Program-made: the position numbers and the translations under genes
The notes under the pieces: model-generated
The model's input: the letters and a program-made list of their open reading frames with translations, nothing else
What the model was told of the DNA's origin: nothing
Database searches by the model: none
Shown here: piece after piece, positions 17,645 through 24,917 of the stretch
How positions within the stretch are numbered: position 1 is the stretch's first letter
How the letters are laid out: each line of letters begins with the position of its first letter
Assembly: GCF_015690345.1 (NCBI RefSeq)
Contig: NZ_JADPUN010000137.1
Coordinates: 1-38,722 of the forward strand
Source: Plantactinospora alkalitolerans
Lineage (GTDB): Bacteria; Actinomycetota; Actinomycetes; Mycobacteriales; Micromonosporaceae
Direction: 5' to 3'
DNA length: 38,722 nucleotides

Positions 17645-17701
17645 TCCACTTCCGGAGGGGACCCTCCACTTCCGGAGGGGGACTGTCCATTCCCGGACGG
17701 G
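17645..17701. repeat. Triple repeat TCCACTTCCGGAGGGG in convergent gap
   Basis: Two exact copies (17645-17660 and 17665-17680) and a diverged third (17686-17701), each flanked by GTCC/GGAC-like arms able to form small hairpins. The position just after the DUF456 stop suggests a terminator region. The rest of the 17635-18051 gap shows no convincing gene. Confidence 0.6.
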
Positions 17702-18051
17702 ACCGGACGGCAGTGGTGCGGCGGCGCGGGGCGGGCGTTGGCACGGTTGCCGCCGTGCCCGGTGAGAGAGGTGACCGCGCCCCGCGCCGTCGCAGTGACC
17801 GGGTCGTCCGAGGACCCGGCTCCGGACCCCGCGTCGGGGCCCAGGTCCGGCCAGCCGGACCGGCGCGCCGAAATCGCGCGCGAAGTGGTCCGATCAGGCC
17901 AGGAAGCTGACGCGCCGCAGTCGGTAGCGGCACGCGGTGTAGAACTCCTGCCATGTCACGCCCAGAAGGATGCGCGTCACCGGGGGTGTCCGGCAAGGCA
18001 ATTACCCGCTGGCCGGGCAACGGGGGCGCCGGGTGGGACCGTGCGGTGGCG

Positions 18052-19164
18052 TCAGTCGGCCGTGAGGTCCAGCTCGGGGAGGCGCTCGGTGGCGGCGGCC
18101 ACGACGGTCCGCGCGAGCCCCTGCGGCAGTGCGGCCCAGGTGGCCAGGCTCTCGATCGGAACCTGCTGCTGGTCGAGCAGGTCCACGGCCTTGCCGAGCA
18201 GGGACGGCGTCTCCCGGGGCCCGAGGTCGCCGGGCTCGGGATAGCCCCACTGGGCGAGCAGGCCCATCCCGCGCCGGTACGTGTGCTCCCGGTAGACGCC
18301 CAGGTCGTGCCCCCGGTAGACCAGCGCCTTCAGACTGATTCCCCAGCGGCGCTTGAGCTCGTGCAGCCGGTCGAAGTCGAGCCGGGCGGGCAACTCGTCG
18401 CGCAGTACGGCACTCGGGGCCAGGAACTCGGAGGCGAACGCGGTGGCCTGGCGCTCCAGGAGCTGGCTGCCGGGTTCGGCGTCGTGGTGCATCAGCAGGT
18501 GGCCGAGCTCGTGCGCGGCGTCCATCCGGGACCGGGCCTTGTCGTCCTTCGCCGGGTTGAGGAAGACGAACGGGCGCTGGCCGTACCAGTGCGAGAACGC
18601 GTCCACCCGTTCCGAGACGTCGGGCAGGGCGAGGACGATCACCCCGGACGCCTCCAGCAGCCGGACCATGTGCGGCACCGGAGCCGCCGCGAGGCCGAAC
18701 GACTTCCGGGCGGTCGCGGCGGCCACCCGTACGTCGTCGGCACCGGCGGGCTCGGCCAGGTCCAGTTGCGGCAGCCGCAGTGGGGGCAGCCGCAGGTGAC
18801 GTTCGATCACCTCGACCACCCGCCAGGCGATCTCGCCGAACGCCTCCGCCTGGTCCCGTTCGGCCTGACTCGTCGTCCGCAGGCTGCGGAAGTGCGCCTG
18901 TCCCGGGGTGACCGGCGGCGGGAAACCGGCGGCGAAGAAGTCGACCGGCATCGACAGCGCCAGCGCCAGCCGGGCCAGTACCGCCGCCGACGGGCGTGCC
19001 TGGCCCAGCTCGTACTGGCTGACCGCCGCCGCCGTGACCCCGATCTGGCGGGCGAGTTCGTTCTTCCGCATCCGCCGCCACCGGCGGGCCAGCGCCAGGG
19101 TGTGCGGGGCGAACGCGGCGGCGGCCGCGGCAGCGGGTACGGGCGGTCGGAGCCGGCCCGTCAC
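18052..19164 (-). CDS. XRE-type HTH regulator fused to ImmA/IrrE metallopeptidase
   Basis: 370 residues. Residues about 22-76 form an XRE helix-turn-helix (RKNELARQIGVTAAAVSQYELG), and the rest is a COG2856/ImmA-IrrE zinc peptidase with HELGH at 218-222 (AAHELGHLLMHH), then QATAFASEFLAPS. Proteins of this build cleave or titrate partner repressors in phage immunity and stress response, and are predicted parts of toxin-antitoxin-like pairs. The GTG start overlaps the stop of the upstream unknown gene by 4 bp (GTGA), so the two are coupled. The usual target, a small repressor, is not adjacent; the upstream 233-residue protein is the obvious partner. Confidence 0.92.
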   Translation of the reverse strand: MTGRLRPPVPAAAAAAAFAPHTLALARRWRRMRKNELARQIGVTAAAVSQYELGQARPSAAVLARLALALSMPVDFFAAGFPPPVTPGQAHFRSLRTTSQAERDQAEAFGEIAWRVVEVIERHLRLPPLRLPQLDLAEPAGADDVRVAAATARKSFGLAAAPVPHMVRLLEASGVIVLALPDVSERVDAFSHWYGQRPFVFLNPAKDDKARSRMDAAHELGHLLMHHDAEPGSQLLERQATAFASEFLAPSAVLRDELPARLDFDRLHELKRRWGISLKALVYRGHDLGVYREHTYRRGMGLLAQWGYPEPGDLGPRETPSLLGKAVDLLDQQQVPIESLATWAALPQGLARTVVAAATERLPELDLTAD

Positions 19165-19862
19165 GCGGACCGTCGGGGCGTACGGCCGGACCGCGGTGCG
19201 AGATCGTGCTGTCCGCCGACGGGCAGGGTCCGAAGCTCCAACTCGGGAATCGGGAACTCGTCGTGCCGGGGTTGCGGCACCGTGCCCTCGACCACCGGCA
19301 GCGGCTGACCCGACGTGGTCGGCTCACCGAACCAGAGCAGCACCTCGAACCAGGGCGAGCCGCCGTCCCGGTTGTCCCGGGGCAGCCCGACGTAGGCGAC
19401 CGCCTCCCCGGTGACGATGTCCCCGGTGTGCGCGATCCGCACGTGTCTTTTCGGCGGCACCACCCCGGCGAACACCTCGGGAAACTGCCCCTCGTCGTCG
19501 AAGGCCAACTGCCGGTCGCGGCTGTTCTCCACCGCGCCGCCGAGCCGGGCCTCGCTGCCCTCCCAGCGGATCGACTCGACCCCGCCCTGGAGCGAGTAGA
19601 GCCGTACCACGTACCCGGCGCAGAGGATCTCCAGCGAGTTGTCCTCGACCCGGACCCGGACCCCGTCCACCCCGGTGAACTCGGCCTGGCCCAGGTGCAC
19701 GAGGTTGCGCCAGACGGTGGTGCCGAAGCTCATCGCGTCGTCACCGAGTTCCGGCTCGTGCCGGTCCGCCGCCCGGCGGTACACCTGCTGGATCAGCCGG
19801 CCCAACCGGTCCAGGACGCCTCGCTCGTTCAGCACCGTCACCGCGTCGTCCAGCAGTCCCAT
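19161..19862 (-). CDS. Hypothetical protein coupled to XRE/ImmA peptidase
   Basis: 233-residue protein that I do not recognise. The first 30 residues (LLDDAVTVLNERGVLDRLGRLI) are helical. The middle is beta-rich, with charged stretches such as GVRVRVEDNSLEILCAGYVVRLYSLQGG. The tail is Pro- and Arg-rich (APRSGRTPRRS). No signal peptide, membrane segment or catalytic motif is visible. ATG at 19862 is chosen because the longer reading adds only low-complexity residues. The stop overlaps the GTG of the peptidase gene. The beta-rich body could be a binding domain and its pairing with an ImmA-type protease suggests substrate, inhibitor or effector of that enzyme, an inference from context only. Confidence 0.75.
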   Translation of the reverse strand: MGLLDDAVTVLNERGVLDRLGRLIQQVYRRAADRHEPELGDDAMSFGTTVWRNLVHLGQAEFTGVDGVRVRVEDNSLEILCAGYVVRLYSLQGGVESIRWEGSEARLGGAVENSRDRQLAFDDEGQFPEVFAGVVPPKRHVRIAHTGDIVTGEAVAYVGLPRDNRDGGSPWFEVLLWFGEPTTSGQPLPVVEGTVPQPRHDEFPIPELELRTLPVGGQHDLAPRSGRTPRRSA

Positions 19863-19903
19863 GCGGGAAAACCTAGCCGATCCACCGGATGATATTGCCG
19901 AAA

Positions 19904-21142
19904 TCAAGTGCCGACACGCCCGGGACCCGGTGCGGCCGTGACAGCCGGTTGTGGGCGATCTGGCAGACCCGATCGGCAGGCTGCCGGCAAGGAGGTATTC
20001 GGGACATGATTTTTGTCGAACTCACCACTGCCAAGGGCAACCTGGATCCGGAGCAGCGTCTGCGGGTGGCCCAGCGGCTCGGGTCGATGCACGAACTGAG
20101 CGGTGGTGCCGAGGTCCAGCCCGGCACGGCGGAGGTATTCCGGTCGATGTTCCAGGTGGTGATCCACGAGCCGGAGGCGTGGGCGGTCGGCGAGGAACCC
20201 GTCGCGCCGGCGGATCCGCCCCGGTACGTCGTCCGGGCGTACGTGCCGGCGCCGTGGCGCAAGGACCTGAGCCAGCCGCTCATCGCACACGTGACGAAGG
20301 TGCTGTCGGAACTGGGTGCCGACGACGACGGGGCGGAGCCGGGGCGTGGACCCGCCGTGCTGGTGCTGGTGCTCGGCATTTCGGAGGGCGCCATCGGTCT
20401 CGACGGGGTACCCCGGACCTCCACTGATCTGGTGGAGATGCTCGGCGAGCTCCGGGCCGGGATCGTTGCCCAACTCGTCGGCGAGTATCTGCCGGTACGC
20501 CGCGTAGGCGGCCAGCGCCTCGGCCTGCCTGCCGTCGGTGTGCAGTGCCCGGACCAGCAGCCAGCGCAGCCGTTCCCGCAGCGGGTGCGCCGTGGTGAGC
20601 TGCTCCAGTTCGGCTATCGCCGGCCGTACGGCGTCGGTCGCCAGTTCCGCCGCGAGTCGGTCCTCGATGGCCACCAGCCGCAGTTCCTGGGGCCTCGCGA
20701 TCACCGCCCCGGCGTACCGGGCCTGCGCCACGTCCGCCAGCGGATCGCCCCGCCACAGCTCCAGCGCCTCCCGTAGATGTGCCGTGGCACGGGACGCGTC
20801 GCCGTCCTCCAGCGCCCGACGGCCCGCCCGGGCCAACTGCTCGAACCGGAAGGCGTCCACCGCCGTGCTGGGGAGGTCGAGACGGTAGCCGGTCGGTGCC
20901 GAGCGCAGCACCGAGCCGTCGGGGAGGACCTGCCGCAGCCGGGAGGTGAGCGAGTGCAGGGCGTGGCTCGGCCGCCGTGGCCCGCCGTCCGGCCACAGTG
21001 CCTCGATCAGGGCCGGAGCGCTGACCACCCGGCCGGGGTCGAGGGCGAGCCGGATCAGCAGCGCGCGCAGCCGTACGCCGCCGACGGGGACCGGCGTTCC
21101 GTCCGCCAGCACCTCCAGCGGGCCCAGTACCCCGATGCGCAT
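19904..21142 (-). CDS. SARP-type regulator (winged helix + BTAD), 3' end replaced
   Basis: Residues about 1-95 form an OmpR-type winged helix (MRIGVLGPLEVLADG, then VSAPALIEALWPDGGPRRPSHALHSLTSRLRQVL), and about 96-245 form the bacterial transcriptional activation domain, ending AYRQILADELGNDPGPELAEHLH. This is the build of pathway-specific antibiotic regulators. Past about 20405 the reading continues for ~165 codons through the complement of the tautomerase gene to 19904, with none of the ATPase or TPR domains of large SARPs. The native stop is missing, as in the opposing gene. It starts 21 bp after the SulP stop, so it may share the arsR-sulP transcript. Confidence 0.65.
   Translation of the reverse strand: MRIGVLGPLEVLADGTPVPVGGVRLRALLIRLALDPGRVVSAPALIEALWPDGGPRRPSHALHSLTSRLRQVLPDGSVLRSAPTGYRLDLPSTAVDAFRFEQLARAGRRALEDGDASRATAHLREALELWRGDPLADVAQARYAGAVIARPQELRLVAIEDRLAAELATDAVRPAIAELEQLTTAHPLRERLRWLLVRALHTDGRQAEALAAYAAYRQILADELGNDPGPELAEHLHQISGGPGYPVETDGALRNAEHQHQHGGSTPRLRPVVVGTQFRQHLRHVCDERLAQVLAPRRRHVRPDDVPGRIRRRDGFLADRPRLRLVDHHLEHRPEYLRRAGLDLGTTAQFVHRPEPLGHPQTLLRIQVALGSGEFDKNHVPNTSLPAACRSGLPDRPQPAVTAAPGPGRVGT
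20006..20776 (+). CDS. Tautomerase-like protein, 3' end replaced (truncated fusion)
   Basis: The first ~140 residues (MIFVELTTAKGNLDPEQR to RTSTDLVEMLGE) look like an actinobacterial tautomerase-family protein, with duplicated strand-helix units and the YVVRAYVPAPWRKDLSQ block. An excellent AAGGAGG site precedes the ATG at 20006. From about 20425 on, the frame is simply the complement of the SARP gene on the other strand, running to a TAG at 20776. The native C-terminus and stop therefore appear lost, and the last ~115 residues are a chance antisense tail. Whether the product folds is unknown. It is best treated as a damaged gene; see the findings. Confidence 0.6.
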   Translation: MIFVELTTAKGNLDPEQRLRVAQRLGSMHELSGGAEVQPGTAEVFRSMFQVVIHEPEAWAVGEEPVAPADPPRYVVRAYVPAPWRKDLSQPLIAHVTKVLSELGADDDGAEPGRGPAVLVLVLGISEGAIGLDGVPRTSTDLVEMLGELRAGIVAQLVGEYLPVRRVGGQRLGLPAVGVQCPDQQPAQPFPQRVRRGELLQFGYRRPYGVGRQFRRESVLDGHQPQFLGPRDHRPGVPGLRHVRQRIAPPQLQRLP

Positions 21143-21163
21143 GCCATCACTGTGCCATCCGGG

Positions 21164-22747
21164 CTATCCCGATCTCAGGGCGGCGATCGCGGTCGGGGCA
21201 TCGGTGTGCACCCGTTCCCGCAGCAGCGCCAGCACGCCCAGCGCCGCGAGGGCCCGGCGGTGCTCGGGCCGGATCCCGGACAGGTGCACCGCGATGTTCC
21301 GGTCGTGCAGGTCCTCGACCGCCTCCCGTAGCGCCAGCGCTCCGGAGGCGTCGATGGCGGTGACCCGGGACAGCCGGAGCAGCACCACCTCGACTCCCTC
21401 GACGGTGGAGAGACCCTGTCGAAGCTGGTCCGCGGCGGCGAAGAAGAGCGGGCCGCTCGGCCGGTACACGACGAGGTGCGGCATCGGCTCGTCGTGGGGT
21501 ACCTCGTCGACGCGCATGGAGCGCGCGACCGTACGCAGCGCCAGGCCCCCGGCGACGATCAGGCCGAGCAGGACGGCGGCCACGAGGTCCAGCAGGACCG
21601 TGGCGCCGGCGGTGAGTACCAGCACGAGCGCGTCGGACCGGCTGGCCCCGGCCATCGCGCGCAGCGTTTTCAGGTGCACCATCCGGACGGCGGTCGCCAG
21701 TAGCACTCCGGCGAGGGCGGCGATCGGGACGCCGGCCACCAGTGGGGCCGCGGCGAACATGATCACCGCGAGGATGAGGGCGTGCGACAGCGCGGCGAGC
21801 CGGGACACGGCCCCGGCACGTACGTTGACGGCGGTGCGGGCGATGGCGGCGGTGGCGGGTACGCCGCCGAAGAGGGGCGTGACGATGTTGGCGATGCCCT
21901 GGCCGAACAGTTCACGGTCGGGGTGGTGCCGCTCGCCGCGCCGCATCCCGTCGGCAACGGTGGCGGAGAGCAGCGATTCCAGCGCCGCCAGTGCCGCGAC
22001 GGCGACCGCCGAGGTGAGCAGGGTGGAGATGGCGTCCAGCCGGAGGAAAGTGAGCGACGGTTGGGGCAAGGTCGCCGGTAGCGCGCCGATGCGCGCGATG
22101 TCGACGCTCCACACGTGGGCGCAAACGGTCGCCGCGCCGACCGCGAGCAGTGACGCGGGCACCTGTGGTCGCCACCTCACGACGGCCAGCACCACGGCCG
22201 CGACGCCGAGCGAGAACGCCGCCGAGAGCCAGTGTGGACGGCCGACGAACTCGACCATCGCCTGCCAGGCGACCGGCAGCACCTTCTCGCCGTGTGCCTG
22301 CGTGCCGAGGGCTGACGGGACCTGCTGGAGAAAGATGATGACCGCGATGCCGGCGGTGAATCCCTCGACCACCGGGGCGGGCACGAACCTCGCGTACCGT
22401 CCGGCCCGGGCGATCGCGAGCCCGATGAGGATCAGGCCGGCGAGGAGGCCAACCGTGAGCACGCCGCCGGGGCCGTACTGCGCCACGATCGGGACCAGTA
22501 CGACCGTCATCGCTCCGGTCGGCCCGGACACCTGGAGGTTCGAGCCGCCGAAGACGGCTGCCAGCGCGCCGGCCACGATGGCGGTCGCCAGCCCGGCCGC
22601 CGCCCCGAGGCCGGAGGCGACGCCGAAGCCGAGCGCCAGCGGCAGCGCGACGACCGCCACGGTGAGCCCGGCCAACAGGTCGGCCCGGGGATTGCGCCGT
22701 ACGCCGGCCAGGTCGGCCCGGCCGGGCAGCAGGTCTGCGAACCTCAC
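21164..22747 (-). CDS. SulP-family anion transporter with STAS domain
   Basis: 527-residue membrane protein. The SulP core (about residues 10-400) carries the family blocks DLLAGLTVAVVALPLALGFG, SGPTGAMTVVLVPIV and GEKVLPVAWQ, and a segment with LESLLSATVADGM and GQGIANIVTPLFGGVPATAAIARTAVN. A C-terminal STAS domain (about 415-520) includes VTAIDASGALALREAVEDL. Substrates in the family are sulfate, bicarbonate or other anions; this one cannot be fixed from sequence. The GTG at 22747 overlaps the TGA of the ArsR gene (GTGA), so regulator and transporter are translated together. A few residues after the STAS core suggest a normal full-length protein. Confidence 0.92.
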   Translation of the reverse strand: MRFADLLPGRADLAGVRRNPRADLLAGLTVAVVALPLALGFGVASGLGAAAGLATAIVAGALAAVFGGSNLQVSGPTGAMTVVLVPIVAQYGPGGVLTVGLLAGLILIGLAIARAGRYARFVPAPVVEGFTAGIAVIIFLQQVPSALGTQAHGEKVLPVAWQAMVEFVGRPHWLSAAFSLGVAAVVLAVVRWRPQVPASLLAVGAATVCAHVWSVDIARIGALPATLPQPSLTFLRLDAISTLLTSAVAVAALAALESLLSATVADGMRRGERHHPDRELFGQGIANIVTPLFGGVPATAAIARTAVNVRAGAVSRLAALSHALILAVIMFAAAPLVAGVPIAALAGVLLATAVRMVHLKTLRAMAGASRSDALVLVLTAGATVLLDLVAAVLLGLIVAGGLALRTVARSMRVDEVPHDEPMPHLVVYRPSGPLFFAAADQLRQGLSTVEGVEVVLLRLSRVTAIDASGALALREAVEDLHDRNIAVHLSGIRPEHRRALAALGVLALLRERVHTDAPTAIAALRSG

Positions 22748-23076
22748 TCGCCTTCCACCGCCAGCGACGCCAGCAGTTCGGCCTGGCCCTGCAACATCTC
22801 GGTGAGGATGCGGCGGGCGGCCCGCATCAGGTCGGCCACGTCGGGGCCGGCGAGCGCGTAGACCACGTTGGCGCCGTCCCGGGTGGAGACCACGATCCCG
22901 GCCCGACGCAGCACGGCGAGCTGCTGGGACAGGTTGGACGCCTCCACCCCGGTCTCGGCCAGCAGGTCGCGTACGGGTACGGGGCCCTCGCCGAGCAGTT
23001 CGAGCACGCGGATCCGGACCGGATGGCCCAGCATCCGGAAGAACTCGGCCTTGGCCTGGTACAACGGAACCTGCAT
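22744..23076 (-). CDS. ArsR-family winged-helix repressor
   Basis: 110-residue regulator from ATG 23076: MQVPLYQAKAEFFRMLGHPVRIRVLELL, then the HTH VRDLLAETGVEASNLSQQLAVLRRAGIV and a short wing. There is no metal-binding Cys pair, so it is probably not a metal sensor. It belongs to the type that controls SulP transporters. An ATG 11 codons upstream (23109) also reads in frame, but it would put the palindrome TTGAAGACTTCTTCAA inside the gene, so the downstream ATG is preferred. Neither has a ribosome binding site, which points to a short or absent leader. It is translationally coupled to sulP and divergent from the APC permease operon. Confidence 0.88.
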   Translation of the reverse strand: MQVPLYQAKAEFFRMLGHPVRIRVLELLGEGPVPVRDLLAETGVEASNLSQQLAVLRRAGIVVSTRDGANVVYALAGPDVADLMRAARRILTEMLQGQAELLASLAVEGE

Positions 23077-23084
23077 GTGAGCAA

Positions 23085-23100
23085 TTGAAGACTTCTTCAA
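23085..23100. promoter_or_regulatory. ArsR-type operator at the arsR start
   Basis: TTGAAGACTTCTTCAA, a palindrome with seven perfect pairs around a CT centre, 8 bp upstream of the ArsR ATG. The spacing suits autorepression of the arsR-sulP unit. Confidence 0.65.
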
Positions 23101-23121
23101 GTTGACCATTGTCAGTCGGGT

Positions 23122-23138
23122 CGAGATCAGTGATCTCG
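23122..23138. promoter_or_regulatory. Second palindrome in the divergent region
   Basis: CGAGATCA-G-TGATCTCG is a perfect 8-bp inverted repeat around a central G, about 45 bp upstream of the ArsR start and 106 bp upstream of the permease start. It differs from the TTGAAGA site and probably binds another regulator, perhaps one for the amine operon. Confidence 0.55.
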
Positions 23139-23244
23139 GTCACCCTTGCGGCATCCATTGACGCGGATCTCCAGGCGGAGCACGATCTCCGCAGAGGCGT
23201 GGCGACGGTCACAGTTCCCATCCGCGCGGTTGAAGGAGACGCCG

Positions 23245-24900
23245 ATGAGCGCACCCACCCAGCCGACCGGTACGCCAGCGGCGCCGGCCATCGGTCTCGA
23301 CGAGGAACGCCTGGCCCAGCTCGGCTACCAGCAGGAATTGCGGCGGAAGCTCTCCGGCTTCTCCAACTTCGCCGTCTCGTTCTCGATCATCTCGATCCTG
23401 GCCGGTGCGATCACCTCGTACGGCATCGCGATGACGGCCGGCGGCCCGATGGCGATCACCCTGGGCTGGCTCTTCGTCGGCGGCATGGTCACCCTGGTGG
23501 CGCTCGCGATGGCGGAGATCTGCTCGGTCTACCCCACCGCCGGGGCGCTGTACTGGTGGGCGGCGGCGTTGGCCAAGCGGAACAAGGCCGCCTGGGCGTG
23601 GTTCATCGGCTGGTTCAACTTCCTCGGCGAGGTGGCGGTCACCGCGGCCATCGACTTCGGCGCGGCGATCACCACCTCGGCGTTCCTCAGCCTGACCTTC
23701 GGCCTCGAGGTGACGCCGGAGCGTACCTTCGTGGTCTTCCTCGTGATCATCATCGCGCACGGGCTGCTGAACACCTTCGGGGTCAACCTGGTCCGGGTGC
23801 TCTCCGACGTGAGCGCCTGGTGGCACCTGGTCGGTGTCGCGACGATCGTCGGCGTGCTGGCGCTGGTGCCCGACCAGCACAAGCCGATCTCGGAGGTCTT
23901 CTTCGAGGTCCGCAACGCCACCGGCTTCGACTTCGGCGGGGCGGCCGTCTACGCCGTACTGATCGGGCTGCTGATGGCCCAGTACACCTACACCGGCTAC
24001 GACGCGAGCGCGCACGTCGCCGAGGAGACCCACGACGCCAGCCGCGCCGCACCCCGGGGCATCGTGATGTCGGTGGTGGTCTCGGTGATCGCCGGATTCT
24101 TCCTGCTCTTCGCCATCACCTGGTCGATCGGGGACTACGACGCGCAGCGGCAGACCGTACTCGGACTGCCACCGGCACAGATCTTCATCGACGCGACCGG
24201 CGAGGAGACGGGAATCTTCCTGCTCTTCATCTGCGTGGTGGCGCAGTTCTTCTGCGGAATGGCCTCGGTCACCGCGAACTCCCGGATGACGTACGCCTTC
24301 AGCCGGGACGGTGCGCTGCCCGGTTCGCGGATCTGGCGCCGGGTCAACCCCCGGACCGGTACGCCGACCAACTCGATCTGGCTCTGCGTGGCCTGTTCGA
24401 CCCTGCTGGTGCTGCCGTCGCTGTGGAACACCACCGCGTACCTGGCCGCCACCTCGATCGCGGTGATCGGCCTCTACATCGCGTACGTCGGACCGGTGTT
24501 CCTCCGCCGCCGCAGCCCCGACTTCGTGCCGGGCCCGTGGAACCTGGGCCGGTGGAGTGCGCTGGTCGGCTGGCTGGCGATCGGCTGGGTGGGCGTGATC
24601 TGCGTCCTCTTCGTGCTGCCCACCTCGGGTCCGGTCACGGCGGAGACCTTCAACTACACGATCGTCGCCGTGGTTGTGGTGCTCGGCGCGGCCTGGTTGT
24701 GGTGGGTGCTCAGCGCCCGGCACTGGTTCACCGGCCCTCGGCAGAACATCGCGCCGGACATCCCGAAGAGCATCGCGCCGGACATCCCGGAGAGCATCGC
24801 GCCGGACATCCCGGAGAGCATCCCGGAGACCAGCTCGGGGAGCATCGCCTCGAGCGGCTCGGAGAGCATCCCGGCGAGCGGTTCGGAGGAGGGGCGTTGA
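23245..24900 (+). CDS. APC-family amino acid/polyamine permease
   Basis: 551-residue permease with about twelve membrane helices. It opens LGYQQELRRKLSGFSNFAVSFSIISILAG, the signature of the basic amino acid/polyamine branch (TC 2.A.3), with the loop FSRDGALPGSRIWRRVNPRTGTP. ATG at 23245 has AAGGAG 7 bp upstream. The last ~55 residues are a hydrophilic tail built from SIAPDIPE and SGSESIP-like repeats, not needed for transport in relatives. The gene overlaps or abuts the ligase gene next to it. With a glutamylating ligase and an aldehyde dehydrogenase behind it, it is probably an importer of putrescine or another amine, as PuuP is in E. coli. Confidence 0.9.
   Translation: MSAPTQPTGTPAAPAIGLDEERLAQLGYQQELRRKLSGFSNFAVSFSIISILAGAITSYGIAMTAGGPMAITLGWLFVGGMVTLVALAMAEICSVYPTAGALYWWAAALAKRNKAAWAWFIGWFNFLGEVAVTAAIDFGAAITTSAFLSLTFGLEVTPERTFVVFLVIIIAHGLLNTFGVNLVRVLSDVSAWWHLVGVATIVGVLALVPDQHKPISEVFFEVRNATGFDFGGAAVYAVLIGLLMAQYTYTGYDASAHVAEETHDASRAAPRGIVMSVVVSVIAGFFLLFAITWSIGDYDAQRQTVLGLPPAQIFIDATGEETGIFLLFICVVAQFFCGMASVTANSRMTYAFSRDGALPGSRIWRRVNPRTGTPTNSIWLCVACSTLLVLPSLWNTTAYLAATSIAVIGLYIAYVGPVFLRRRSPDFVPGPWNLGRWSALVGWLAIGWVGVICVLFVLPTSGPVTAETFNYTIVAVVVVLGAAWLWWVLSARHWFTGPRQNIAPDIPKSIAPDIPESIAPDIPESIPETSSGSIASSGSESIPASGSEEGR
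24745..24828 (+). repeat. 24-bp tandem repeat in permease C-terminus
   Basis: Three copies of an AGCATCGCGCCGGACATCCC-type unit (24745-24816) plus a half copy, encoding (S/N)IAPDIP(E/K) three times. In frame; differences between copies are few, so the expansion is recent. Confidence 0.85.
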
Positions 24901-24917
24901 CGGGCCGGAGCCCCGCG

